Position numbers and translations under genes: made by a program. A DNA stretch of 64,000 bases, taken from Alkalimonas cellulosilytica (lineage in GTDB: Bacteria; Pseudomonadota; Gammaproteobacteria; Enterobacterales; Alteromonadaceae). This document shows, piece after piece, positions 23,716 through 32,002 of this stretch (positions are counted from its first letter, which is position 1; every line of letters begins with the position of its first letter). The notes under the pieces were generated by a model that saw nothing but the letters and a program-made list of their open reading frames with translations, searched no databases and had not been told where the DNA came from. The DNA lies in the NCBI RefSeq assembly GCF_036325985.1, contig NZ_JAUHLI010000008.1, forward strand, positions 124,001-188,000. The letters run 5' to 3'.

Positions 23716-24397
23716 GCTGTGCCCCGTGCTGAGCCCAGTGCTTAGCATCGCTCTGTGCGGCAAGCACTGTTTCAATCCAGCCCCGGCTGATAGCTGCCGC
23801 CTCGGCAATCAACGCTAACTGAGTAACACCACTTTTTTTGCGCGGTTTAAAGCTGTGATCGCCATCGGTCAGCCAGTGCAGACTGACGTCAGGCCAGTGC
23901 TTATCGGCAAGCTCCAAGCTATTGCCAAAGGTATCGCGCTCGCCCTGCAGGATCAGCAGCGACCTGGCAAGGACGGCGAAGTGTTCGGTGCGGTACAGAT
24001 CTTTGCCAGGTGCATGAAATGGATAGCCATAGGCCAGCACACCGGCAATCGGTAAGCTCGCATCAACCGCCAGCATCGAGGCCACCCGTCCGCCCATGGA
24101 TTTACCGCCAATAAACAGCGGTAAATCGGTCGGGCACTGCTGCAGTTGCTCGATAAATGCGTGTTGCAGTGTTGGCATCGGGTTGGGTGGGCGTTTTTTT
24201 TGCTCCGCCACTTGCTGCTGCATATAGGGAAAATTAAAACGCCAGACCTCGATGCCTTCGGCCACCAACGCAGCAGTTAGCCACTGCATAAAGTCGCCCT
24301 GCATGCCGGCACCGGCACCATGCGCCAGCAGCAAACGGGCTAGCGGCTTGGCCGGGCGCTCAATCAGCGGCGACGGCATTGGTAAATTGCTGCTCAT
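23708..24397 (-). CDS. Alpha/beta hydrolase, KANL3/Tex30 type
   Basis: A 229-residue alpha/beta-hydrolase fold protein. It has RLLLAHGAGAGMQGDFMQWL (oxyanion region), the nucleophile elbow LFIGGKSMGGRVASMLAV with Ser in GKSMGG, and DGDHSFKPRKKSG with the catalytic His; LILQGERDTFGN holds the likely acid residue. Substrate unknown. The start overlaps the 3' end of gcvA by 38 bp and its end overlaps DUF423, so gcvA-hydrolase-DUF423-rlmM is one transcript. Confidence 0.85.
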   Translation of the reverse strand: MSSNLPMPSPLIERPAKPLARLLLAHGAGAGMQGDFMQWLTAALVAEGIEVWRFNFPYMQQQVAEQKKRPPNPMPTLQHAFIEQLQQCPTDLPLFIGGKSMGGRVASMLAVDASLPIAGVLAYGYPFHAPGKDLYRTEHFAVLARSLLILQGERDTFGNSLELADKHWPDVSLHWLTDGDHSFKPRKKSGVTQLALIAEAAAISRGWIETVLAAQSDAKHWAQHGAQHA

Positions 24398-25295
24398 TGA
24401 ACTGTTCCTGCTCCTGCTGCACCACCGCCGTTAACCATTGGCGAAAGGCGGTAATTTTGCCTAAGTCGGCCTGACTTTCACGGCACACCAGGTAGTAGGC
24501 ATCTTTGGATAACAGCACATGGTTAAAGGGGACAATTAAACGGCCCGAGCTGATATCCGGCCGCGCCAGCACATTGTGCGCCAGTGCCACCCCCTGGCCA
24601 TGAATGGCTGCCTGCAACACCATCGAGGAGTGACTAAAGATAGGCCCCTGATTGACATTAAAGTGCTTGTAGCCCTGACTGGCAAACCAGGATTTCCAGG
24701 CCTTGCGCGAACCATCGTGCAACAGGTTGTGAAAGCGCAAATCAGTCACTTCCGATAACGGCTTGCCGGAGCTGAGTAGCAGCGGCGAGCACACAGGCAA
24801 CAGGTATTCGGCCTGCAGCTTGTCTGAGCGCAGATTACGCCAGTTGCCACGGCCATAGTACACCGCCACATCGACATCGTCGGTCAGCGAGCCTTCGTCC
24901 TGATCGACCGCTTTGATCCGAACATCAATATCCGGGTGCTGTTCACTGAATAAATTCAGCCTGGGCACCAGCCACTGAATGGCAAAGCTGGGCTGCATAC
25001 TGACCGTCAGGGAGCCTTTGGCACCACGCGCCAGCAGTTTTTCGGTGGCATCGTGCAGCTGCAAAAAGATGTCGCGGATATCCTGAAAATACCCCTGGCC
25101 TTCTTCGGTCAGCAGTAAGGAGCGGTTTTTGCGTAAAAACAGCTTCAGGCCCAGATGATCTTCCAGTGCTTTGATTTGGTGACTGATGGCCGCCTGAGTC
25201 ACAAACAGCTCTTCGGCGGCTCTGGTAAAACTCAGATGCCGTGCTGCAGACTCAAAAGCTTTTAACGCATTGAGCGGAGGTAATCGTCGCGCCAT
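24360..25295 (-). CDS. gcvA: LysR-type regulator, GcvA-like
   Basis: A 311-residue LysR regulator. The N-terminal winged helix (LNALKAFESAARHLSFTRAA, then QAAISHQIKALEDHLGLKLF) is followed by a periplasmic-binding-protein-like effector domain (SMQPSFAIQWLVPRLNLF, VAVYYGRGNW). RLPPLNALKAFESAARHLSF is the GcvA-type start. In E. coli GcvA controls glycine cleavage; here no gcv gene is nearby, and the name rests on sequence feel and on the ygdD-rlmM neighbourhood shared with E. coli gcvA. Confidence 0.82.
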   Translation of the reverse strand: MARRLPPLNALKAFESAARHLSFTRAAEELFVTQAAISHQIKALEDHLGLKLFLRKNRSLLLTEEGQGYFQDIRDIFLQLHDATEKLLARGAKGSLTVSMQPSFAIQWLVPRLNLFSEQHPDIDVRIKAVDQDEGSLTDDVDVAVYYGRGNWRNLRSDKLQAEYLLPVCSPLLLSSGKPLSEVTDLRFHNLLHDGSRKAWKSWFASQGYKHFNVNQGPIFSHSSMVLQAAIHGQGVALAHNVLARPDISSGRLIVPFNHVLLSKDAYYLVCRESQADLGKITAFRQWLTAVVQQEQEQFNEQQFTNAVAAD

Positions 25296-25337
25296 GGCTT
25301 AGCCAGGTCTCCCGTAAGTGCGGTGAAAAAAGCCGAA

Positions 25338-25610
25338 TCAGCTTTTGGGCGGCGTATAGCCCTCAATAGCCACCTCTTTGCCTTCAAACAAGAAGGCTTT
25401 CATTTCAGTTTCCAGCAACTTGCGGTGCTCAGGATCCATCATATTCAGCTTCTTCTCGTTGATCAGCATGGTCTGCTTGGCTTGCCACAGGCCCCAGGCT
25501 TCTTTGCTGATCGAGTCGAAAATCTGTTTACCCAGCTCGCCCGGGTACAACTGAAAATCCAGCCCGGCAGCTTCTTTTTGTAAATACTGACAAAAAACGG
25601 TACGTGACAT
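25338..25610 (-). CDS. yggX: YggX, Fe(II)-trafficking protein
   Basis: A 90-residue protein of the YggX family, linked to Fe-S cluster protection under oxidative stress. MSRTVFCQYLQKEAAGLDF contains the conserved Cys, and AWGLWQAKQTMLINEKKLNM is the central signature. It lies 91 bp from mutY on the same strand; in E. coli mutY and yggX are adjacent in the same order. ATG at 25610 is taken over the GTG just before it. Confidence 0.95.
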   Translation of the reverse strand: MSRTVFCQYLQKEAAGLDFQLYPGELGKQIFDSISKEAWGLWQAKQTMLINEKKLNMMDPEHRKLLETEMKAFLFEGKEVAIEGYTPPKS

Positions 25611-25627
25611 CACTTCGCCTCTTCTAT

Positions 25628-25695
25628 TGCGCTACACATGCTAAGTAGTGCGCTTCACATGCTGGTATCGCGCTTAACCTGCTAGTTGCGCTTAG
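25628..25695. repeat. Short imperfect tandem repeat between mutY and yggX
   Basis: Three and a half units of 19-21 bp of the form TGCGCTTCACATGCTGGTA: units at 25628, 25649, 25668 and a partial one at 25687. They share TGCGCT and TGCT blocks. The array ends about 7 bp from the mutY stop and lies within the presumed mutY-yggX transcript. Confidence 0.7.
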
Positions 25696-25701
25696 TTTAT
25701 C

Positions 25702-26742
25702 TTAATCCACAGCAGATTGCTTTAACTGCTGCTCAATCCACTTGCGAATAGGGGCCGGCAAGGCGATATCGGCCAATTGCCGGCTGGCATACCAGCCATG
25801 CCGGGGTGTCTCTTCTACCTGCTGCTGTGGCTGCCAGATGGTGGCATCCAACTGATAGTGACTGAACTGATGGCGAAAACTGCCAACCGGCTCGGCTTGC
25901 TGCAGCAGCGGGTGCTCAGCGGCCACCTCTGGCAAGGTCAGTAACGAGGACCAAATGCCTTGATCGGGCCGCTGCTCCAGCAACAACCGGCCCTGTTGCT
26001 GCACCCATAAAAAATGCCCCTGCCGGCTTGGCTTGGCTTTTTTGGGCTTTGCCATCGGAAACTGCTCGACCTGCTGCCTAGCATAGGCCTGACAGCCCGC
26101 TTGCAGTGGACAGTTGGCACAGTCGGGCCGGCGGGCGGTGCAAAGGGTCGCGCCTAAATCCAGCAAGCCCTGGGCAAAGCGGCGGTTGTGCTGCTGTGGG
26201 GTCAATTGCTCTGCCAACTGCCACAGCTGTTTTTCCAGCTGACTTTGGCCAGCATAGCCCTCCAAGGCAAACAAGCGGCAAAATAAGCGCCGCACATTGC
26301 CATCGACAATGGGGCCATAAGCATCGTAAGCAAAGGATAAAATGGCACCGGCAGTATAGCGGCCAATGCCCGGAATTTGCTGCAAGGTCTCCAAATCAGC
26401 CGGGAAGCTGCCACGCTTGGCTATGGCCTGAGCCGCTTTGTGCAAATTGCGGGCCCGGGCATAGTAGCCAAGCCCCTGCCACAGCGTCATCACCTCATCC
26501 TGCTCCGCCTCGGCCAACGCCTCTATGGTTGGAAAACGCTGCAGCCAGCGTTCAAAATAGGGGATCACGGTGGTGACCTGGGTTTGCTGCAGCATCAGCT
26601 CGGAAACCAGCACCTTGTAGGGCGTAATCTCATGTTGCCAGGGCAAATCATGCCGCCCTTGCTGCTGTTGCCAGCCAATCACCAGCTCGGCAAACTGCCC
26701 GGCCCCAAGGGGATGCTTATCGAGTAAATCAGTACCTTGCAC
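25702..26742 (-). CDS. mutY: MutY, adenine DNA glycosylase
   Basis: Removes A mispaired with 8-oxoG. The protein (346 residues if GTG at 26742 is the start) has the HhH region QQIPGIGRYTAGAILSFAY with the catalytic Asp following in IVDGNVRRLF, the LMLQQTQVTTVIPYFERW start motif, and the Fe4S4 ligands C-x6-C-x2-C-x5-C in CTARRPDCANCPLQAGC. A NUDIX-like 8-oxoG recognition domain with SFRHQFSHYQLD closes it. The start is uncertain: GGAGG stands close to the GTG; no ATG fits. Confidence 0.93.
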   Translation of the reverse strand: MQGTDLLDKHPLGAGQFAELVIGWQQQQGRHDLPWQHEITPYKVLVSELMLQQTQVTTVIPYFERWLQRFPTIEALAEAEQDEVMTLWQGLGYYARARNLHKAAQAIAKRGSFPADLETLQQIPGIGRYTAGAILSFAYDAYGPIVDGNVRRLFCRLFALEGYAGQSQLEKQLWQLAEQLTPQQHNRRFAQGLLDLGATLCTARRPDCANCPLQAGCQAYARQQVEQFPMAKPKKAKPSRQGHFLWVQQQGRLLLEQRPDQGIWSSLLTLPEVAAEHPLLQQAEPVGSFRHQFSHYQLDATIWQPQQQVEETPRHGWYASRQLADIALPAPIRKWIEQQLKQSAVD

Positions 26743-26874
26743 ACAACCTCCGCATTGCAAACCCGGTTAGTATACCGCAGCCCACTAAAGCCCGGCTATG
26801 CTGAAAAAAGCGGGTTGAGCTTCTGCTAAAGAACACCGATAATACGCGGCCCAATTGCAATGCCGGAGCACGCC

Positions 26875-27600
26875 ATGAGCGAACAGCCAACCACAGCCGC
26901 TGACGAAAGCGCAGAAACCACCTCTTACATGCGTAAAATTCGTAGCTTTGTACTGCGGGAAGGCCGCTTGACCAAGGCACAAAAACTGGCATTAGAGCAA
27001 CACTGGCCTACCCTGGGAGTCGATTACCAGCCCGCACCACTGGATTTAACCGCCCTGTTTGGCCGTGAGGCCGATACCGTGCTGGAAATTGGCTTTGGCA
27101 TGGGCAAATCTTTGGTGCAAATGGCCGCCGCAGCGCCGGAAAAAAACTTTATCGGCATTGAGGTACACCGCCCCGGCGTTGGCGCCTGCCTGGCTGATGC
27201 AGCAACCGCGGGTATCAGCAACCTGCGGGTGTTTCAGCACGATGCGGTCGACGTATTGGCGCAAATGATCCCAGACAACAGCCTGGCCACCATTCAGTTA
27301 TTTTTCCCGGATCCCTGGCCGAAGAAAAAACACCACAAGCGCCGTATTGTGCAGCCAGACTTTGTGCAGCAGCTGCGGCAAAAGCTGGCGATCGGCGGTG
27401 TGTTTCATATGGCCACCGACTGGCAACATTACGCGGAGCACATGCTGGAAGTGATGCAGGCGGCAGAAGGCTTCAGCAACCTGTCGGCCAACGGTGATTA
27501 TGTCGAGCGCCCGGCGCATCGCCCGATCACCAAGTTTGAGCTGCGCGGTAAAAAGCTTGGCCATGGCGTCTGGGACCTGATGTTTAAGCGGGAGCACTGA
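26875..27600 (+). CDS. trmB: TrmB, tRNA (guanine-N7-)-methyltransferase
   Basis: Methylates G46 in the tRNA variable loop. The 241-residue protein shows RSFVLREGRLTKAQKLALEQ, the SAM loop VLEIGFGMGKSLVQMA and the catalytic segment QLFFPDPWPKKKHHKRRIVQ. GGAG precedes the ATG at 26875 by 7 nt; the ATG five codons earlier is less likely. Divergent from mutY, as in E. coli, and 1 bp from rsmC. Confidence 0.96.
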   Translation: MSEQPTTAADESAETTSYMRKIRSFVLREGRLTKAQKLALEQHWPTLGVDYQPAPLDLTALFGREADTVLEIGFGMGKSLVQMAAAAPEKNFIGIEVHRPGVGACLADAATAGISNLRVFQHDAVDVLAQMIPDNSLATIQLFFPDPWPKKKHHKRRIVQPDFVQQLRQKLAIGGVFHMATDWQHYAEHMLEVMQAAEGFSNLSANGDYVERPAHRPITKFELRGKKLGHGVWDLMFKREH

Positions 27601-27601
27601 G

Positions 27602-28639
27602 ATGTCCGCCAGCGCCAGCCCAATGCTTAGCAGCGCCAGCCAGATGCTGCTGCGAAATCTGGCCGATCTTACCGGCCCCACCTTGCTGATGGAACCGACT
27701 CTGGATCAGTTAGCCGGTCAGCTGCCAGCCAGTTACCGCGAGCAGCTTGCGGTGTTCAGCAGCCAGGTAACTGTCGCCGCGCGCTGGCAACAAGCCGGTT
27801 ATCCTTGCAGCACCGGTCTTAAGCCCGATTTTACTGAGCGCTTTCAGACCGCGGTGCTGTTTTACCCGAAAAGCAAAGAGCAACTGACGTTAATGTTGCA
27901 GCAACTGCAGCCGGTGCTGGCGGAAGAGGCGACTATCTTTGTGGTGGGGGACAATAAAAGTGGCATCAAAACACTGCCCAAACAGCTGCAAAGCCATGGG
28001 CTGAACGCACATAAGTTGGATAATGCCCGCCATGCCCTCTGGTTTGTGGTCAATGGGCGCCCTGCTGCCGGCAGCATCCATGCGCAAACTTTTGATGTCA
28101 CCCTCAACGGCATGGCATTGCGCCTGCACTCCTACCCTGGCGTGTTCAGCCATGGCAGCCTGGATAAAGGCACTGCCTTATTGCTGCAGCATCTGGCGCA
28201 TGTTCAATCTGGCCGGGTACTGGACTTTGCCTGCGGCTGCGGTGTGATTGCGGCGTATTTAAAGGCCAGTCAGCCTGCCATTGACCTTTATGCCTCCGAT
28301 GTCAGCACCCTTGCCACCGCGGCCACTGCAGCAACGCTGGCAGCCAATGAGCTAACCGGCACTGTGCTGGCTGCTGATGGGCTGCCCGCAGAGCCTGGCC
28401 AGTTTGAGCATATCGTCAGCAATCCGCCGTTTCATACCGGACAAAAAACCGATTACAGCATTGCCGAAGCCTTTATCCGGGCCTGCCCTGCCAGGTTATC
28501 TGACGGCGGCAGTCTGACACTGGTAGCCAACAACCACCTGCCTTATCAGAATTGGCTTAAGGAAAGCTTTGGCCACTGTACTATACTGGCACAAGCGCAT
28601 GGTTTTACCATTTACCAGTGTTTGAAAACGAGGAAATAA
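27602..28639 (+). CDS. rsmC: RsmC, 16S rRNA (guanine(1207)-N2)-methyltransferase
   Basis: Methylates G1207 of 16S rRNA. The 345-residue protein has a tandem fold: a degenerate N-terminal methyltransferase-like half (VLFYPKSKEQLTLMLQQL, IFVVGDNKSGIKTLPKQL) and an active C-terminal half with VLDFACGCGVIAAYL and the NPPF motif IVSNPPFHTGQKTDYS. YPGVFSHGSLDKGTALLLQH matches the linker of E. coli RsmC. It begins 1 bp after the trmB stop, an arrangement that suggests cotranscription of two RNA methyltransferases. Confidence 0.92.
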   Translation: MSASASPMLSSASQMLLRNLADLTGPTLLMEPTLDQLAGQLPASYREQLAVFSSQVTVAARWQQAGYPCSTGLKPDFTERFQTAVLFYPKSKEQLTLMLQQLQPVLAEEATIFVVGDNKSGIKTLPKQLQSHGLNAHKLDNARHALWFVVNGRPAAGSIHAQTFDVTLNGMALRLHSYPGVFSHGSLDKGTALLLQHLAHVQSGRVLDFACGCGVIAAYLKASQPAIDLYASDVSTLATAATAATLAANELTGTVLAADGLPAEPGQFEHIVSNPPFHTGQKTDYSIAEAFIRACPARLSDGGSLTLVANNHLPYQNWLKESFGHCTILAQAHGFTIYQCLKTRK

Positions 28640-28643
28640 CGCC

Positions 28644-28964
28644 ATGGGTGTCAAGACAGTATTACTTGGAACGGTATTGATGGGGCTGTCTTTTTCAGCC
28701 TCGGCTTCAACCTTAACGGATACGTGTCTGCAACAGCCAAACCGCACTTTGCCCTGCCCGCATCAACTGTACCGGTTGATGCAACTGCCCGATCAGCAAA
28801 CAGCTGCGGTCCGTTGTATCTGCGTCACCGATTTTCAGCCCTTCTTGCAACAGCCAGAGTCGGAAGTAGCGCAGATCCGTCAACGTATGGACAGACGCCA
28901 ATTAGAAGCGCAACTGGGAATGGAACTGGAGCCGATCCTGCGCGTTTTACGGCGCGAGGATTAA
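28644..28964 (+). CDS. Small exported protein, unknown
   Basis: A 106-residue protein with a signal peptide (VLLGTVLMGLSFSASAS, cleaved near residue 21). The mature part has four Cys residues (TDTCLQQPNRTLPCPHQLY, VRCICVTDFQPF), perhaps two disulfides, and a helical Gln/Arg-rich tail. No family recognised. It starts 4 bp after rsmC and overlaps the convergent DUF3293 gene by 18 bp. Confidence 0.6.
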   Translation: MGVKTVLLGTVLMGLSFSASASTLTDTCLQQPNRTLPCPHQLYRLMQLPDQQTAAVRCICVTDFQPFLQQPESEVAQIRQRMDRRQLEAQLGMELEPILRVLRRED

Positions 28965-29342
28965 GCGCTCTGAAAAGCGCCCCAACACTACCGGCTCATG
29001 CTGCAGCAACGCAGGTAACAACCACAACTGATCCTGCTCAACCCAGTAAAGTGCATTTTGCTGCCACTCCAACGCATATTGCTCTGCCTGCTCCCGACTA
29101 CAAAAGACCGCCCAGCTTGGTTCCAGAAACTTCAAATCCCCCGAAGCTCCGGTAATTTTCCGATAACGCAACCTGGCAGCATGCACTCGAGCAGCAAAAG
29201 CCATATGGCGGCAAAGATTCTGACCCGGTGTTGCTATTTTGCCCCGCGGGTTAAGTACACTGATAATGGCAAAACAGCTGTCTTTGGCAAAAGGCTGATA
29301 ACTGATAAAGGCCACATCTTGATACAAGTGCCATAATGACAT
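28947..29342 (-). CDS. DUF3293 domain-containing protein
   Basis: A 131-residue cytoplasmic protein. CFAIISVLNPRGKIATPGQN matches the DUF3293 core (FAIITAxNP...N), and EQAEQYALEWQQNALYWVEQ its C-terminal half. GGAGG precedes the ATG at 29342. Function unknown. Confidence 0.75.
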   Translation of the reverse strand: MSLWHLYQDVAFISYQPFAKDSCFAIISVLNPRGKIATPGQNLCRHMAFAARVHAARLRYRKITGASGDLKFLEPSWAVFCSREQAEQYALEWQQNALYWVEQDQLWLLPALLQHEPVVLGRFSERLILAP

Positions 29343-29476
29343 CCTAGCCTCCATCAGCGTATTTTGCCTGTCGACGAAAAAAGCATGTCCGTAATTTGCG
29401 AAATAGAGTTTTTCTGCATAACATCATAGTCAGGTGAATACTAGCATCAAATGCATGCTTGGAATATGACAACCCT

Positions 29477-31096
29477 ATGATGCAAAAAACGTTTTCGATT
29501 AAAGGAATGCTGATCAGTATCGTGATGCTGATTTGCAGCCTTACCCTGATTGCATCGCTCGCTCTGTCCAGTATTCATGATATCAATGCGCAATACCGTA
29601 AGCTTCAGCATCAGTTGGAAGCCTATGCCACCATTATTGCCATCAGCTCGGCAGCTGCCCTTTATCAGAATGACACTGATATGCTGGCGCAGCAACTGCA
29701 AGCTTTTTCTGCCGTTCCCATGATCAACAACATTCATATTTACAGCCTGGAAGCTGATGCCGCTGAACCGGTCTTTTTTAGCAGTTACAACCGCCAAACG
29801 ATAGGTCCTTACCCGACACAGTTTCATCGCTTGCCAGAACTGCTAACACCACAACAAAGCCGCCATTATCTGGAAATGATGGCGCCGATTGAGTTTTCCG
29901 GTCAGCTGATCGGCTATACCTATTTGCGCGCCAATAAAGTGGAGTTATCCGGTTATACCCAGAACCGTATTTTATCGGATATTGCTATAGCAGCACTGGC
30001 CTTGTTGCTGGCCTTTCTCGCCACAAACCGACTGCAACAATGGCTCACCAGGCCAATTAAAATTTTACTGGATCAGGTACAAACCATTACCAAAACCCAG
30101 GACTTTAGTTTGCGTGCGCCACAAACCAATCTGGACGAAGTAGAAGCTTTTAGCAAAGCGCTGAACCTGATGCTGGATAAAATTGAGCGTCAGTTTAATA
30201 AACTGCAAAGTGCTGAACAGGAAATACGCCAGCTCAACCAGGGGCTGGAGCAAAAAATTTCGGAACGCACCCAGGCGTTGAAGGAGTCGAATCAGGAGTT
30301 GCTGAACACACTGGAAACCCTGCACCAGTACCAGAACCAGATTGTGGAAACCGAAAAAATGTCCAGCCTCGGGCAAATGGTTGCCGGCATCGCGCACGAA
30401 GTAAATACCCCGATAGGCCTTGGTATCACCGCATCGACATTACTGCAGGACAAATTGAAAGTTATCGAACAAAATTTTCAGGACAAAAAGCTTACCTCCT
30501 CACAGTTGTCACGCTTTATTGGTGAAGCACAGGAGAACCTTGGCATTGTCTACCGAAACCTGGAACGTGCCGCCAGCCTTATTCGCAGCTTTAAACAAGT
30601 GGCAGTGGACCAATCTAGCGATAACGCCCGTACCTTTAATATGCTGCAACTCATCAATGAGGTGTTGCTATCACTGCGGCCAAATCTGAAGAAGACTAGC
30701 CATGAAGTGGTCGTCAACTGCCCAGAGCATTTGCAGCTGGAAAGCAAACCAGGCCCAATCAATCAAATATTGATCAACCTGATTATGAACAGCCTGATCC
30801 ATGCATTCAGTGACCAGCAGCAAGGCAAAATTATCATCACGGTGACGACCGAAAACAATCACTGCCAGCTGATTTACCAGGACAATGGCGCCGGTGTGCC
30901 GGAGCACATCCGCAAGCGAATTTTTGATCCCTTTGTCACCACCAAACGCGGGGAAGGAGGAAGCGGTCTTGGTCTTCACCTGGTGTATAACCTGGTGACC
31001 CAGGCCTTGCGGGGGAAAATTCAGCTGGAAAGCTCAATTGGCGAAGGAGTGCATGTTTTTATTGAGTTTCCTGTACTTATTGCCGCAGATGATTAA
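29477..31096 (+). CDS. Membrane sensor histidine kinase
   Basis: A 539-residue kinase. Membrane helices flank a periplasmic sensor: about 10-34 (GMLISIVMLICSLTLIASLA) and 166-186 (IAIAALALLLAFLATNRL). HAMP region about 187-240, a coiled coil, then the HisKA box GQMVAGIAHEVNTPIGLGI with phospho-acceptor His at about 307, and the ATPase domain with NLIMNSLIHAF (N box), DNGAGVPEHIRKRIFDPF (G1/F) and GGSGLGLHLVYNLV (G2). The HEVNTPIG box is of the type seen in kinases with long coiled coils before the catalytic core. No receiver partner is fused; arcA follows 195 bp downstream on the same strand. Start by ATG at 29477; ribosome site is poor. Confidence 0.88.
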   Translation: MMQKTFSIKGMLISIVMLICSLTLIASLALSSIHDINAQYRKLQHQLEAYATIIAISSAAALYQNDTDMLAQQLQAFSAVPMINNIHIYSLEADAAEPVFFSSYNRQTIGPYPTQFHRLPELLTPQQSRHYLEMMAPIEFSGQLIGYTYLRANKVELSGYTQNRILSDIAIAALALLLAFLATNRLQQWLTRPIKILLDQVQTITKTQDFSLRAPQTNLDEVEAFSKALNLMLDKIERQFNKLQSAEQEIRQLNQGLEQKISERTQALKESNQELLNTLETLHQYQNQIVETEKMSSLGQMVAGIAHEVNTPIGLGITASTLLQDKLKVIEQNFQDKKLTSSQLSRFIGEAQENLGIVYRNLERAASLIRSFKQVAVDQSSDNARTFNMLQLINEVLLSLRPNLKKTSHEVVVNCPEHLQLESKPGPINQILINLIMNSLIHAFSDQQQGKIIITVTTENNHCQLIYQDNGAGVPEHIRKRIFDPFVTTKRGEGGSGLGLHLVYNLVTQALRGKIQLESSIGEGVHVFIEFPVLIAADD

Positions 31097-31165
31097 AGAT
31101 TAACCCATTGATTTGTTTCAACTCACGGGCTTAAATGCGATGAATTACTTTAGACTGCGCTAAAT

Positions 31166-31208
31166 GTTAACAATACCACTTGTTAACAAAGGCAAGTAAA
31201 GCTATAAT
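31166..31208 (+). promoter_or_regulatory. arcA promoter with GTTAAC repeats
   Basis: TTGTTA (31180-31185), 17 bp, TATAAT (31203-31208) is a good sigma-70 promoter. GTTAAC occurs twice, at 31166 and 31182, the second over the -35; these resemble ArcA half-sites (GTTAA), though the 16-bp spacing is not the usual 11. GTTAATTA also occurs just before the arcA ATG. Autocontrol is inference. Confidence 0.6.
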
Positions 31209-31291
31209 TGAGAATTAATTGACAATGTTCTGTCATATCAAAGTGTCACAACGATTCATAAATCAAACAAAATTCACATAAGGTTAATTAT

Positions 31292-32002
31292 ATGCAGACC
31301 CCTGTCGTTCTGATTGTTGAAGATGAAGAAGTTACCCGCTCCAATTTAGTCAGCCTGTTTCAAGGTGAAGGCTACGATGTGATTGAAGCCGTTAATGGCG
31401 AAGAAATGAATCAGCGCCTGGCTGAGAGCAAAGTCAATCTGATCGTAATGGACATCAATCTGCCAGGTAAAAATGGCCTAATTCTGGCACGTGAATTACG
31501 TCAGAAAGAAAAGATTGGCCTGATTTTCCTGACCGGCCGCGATAGCGAGGTTGATCGTATTCTGGGCCTGGAGATTGGTGCAGACGATTACCTGACCAAA
31601 CCATTCAACCCACGTGAACTGACCATTCGGGCACGCAATCTGTTAAGCCGCACGGTGGCTCAACCGGTAGTGGAAGAGCACAAAAGTGTAGTCACCTTCA
31701 ATGGTTGGACGCTGGATGAAAACAGCCGCAACCTGACTTCACCGAAAGGTGAGTCACGCCGTTTACCGAAAGGTGAATACCGCGCCCTGCGTCTGATGCT
31801 GGATACCCCCGGTAAAATCTTTACCCGTGAGCAGTTGATCCGTCATATGACTGGCCGTGAGCTGCGCCCGAATGATCGGACCGTGGATGTCACTATCCGC
31901 CGTATCCGTAAGCATTTCGAAACCGACATGGATACACCGGAACTGATCAGCACCATTCACGGTGAAGGATATCGTTTTGTCGGTAATATCGACAAAGATT
32001 AA
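31292..32002 (+). CDS. arcA: ArcA, redox response regulator
   Basis: OmpR-type response regulator of respiratory control. The 236-residue protein begins MQTPVVLIVEDEEVTRSNL and has the phospho-acceptor Asp at about 54 in IVMDINLPGKNGLILARELR, the ADDYLTKPFNPRELTIRARN switch region and a winged helix ending VDVTIRRIRKHFETDMDTPE and STIHGEGYRF. Near identity to E. coli ArcA over these blocks makes the call firm. It meets arcB tail to tail. Confidence 0.97.
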   Translation: MQTPVVLIVEDEEVTRSNLVSLFQGEGYDVIEAVNGEEMNQRLAESKVNLIVMDINLPGKNGLILARELRQKEKIGLIFLTGRDSEVDRILGLEIGADDYLTKPFNPRELTIRARNLLSRTVAQPVVEEHKSVVTFNGWTLDENSRNLTSPKGESRRLPKGEYRALRLMLDTPGKIFTREQLIRHMTGRELRPNDRTVDVTIRRIRKHFETDMDTPELISTIHGEGYRFVGNIDKD

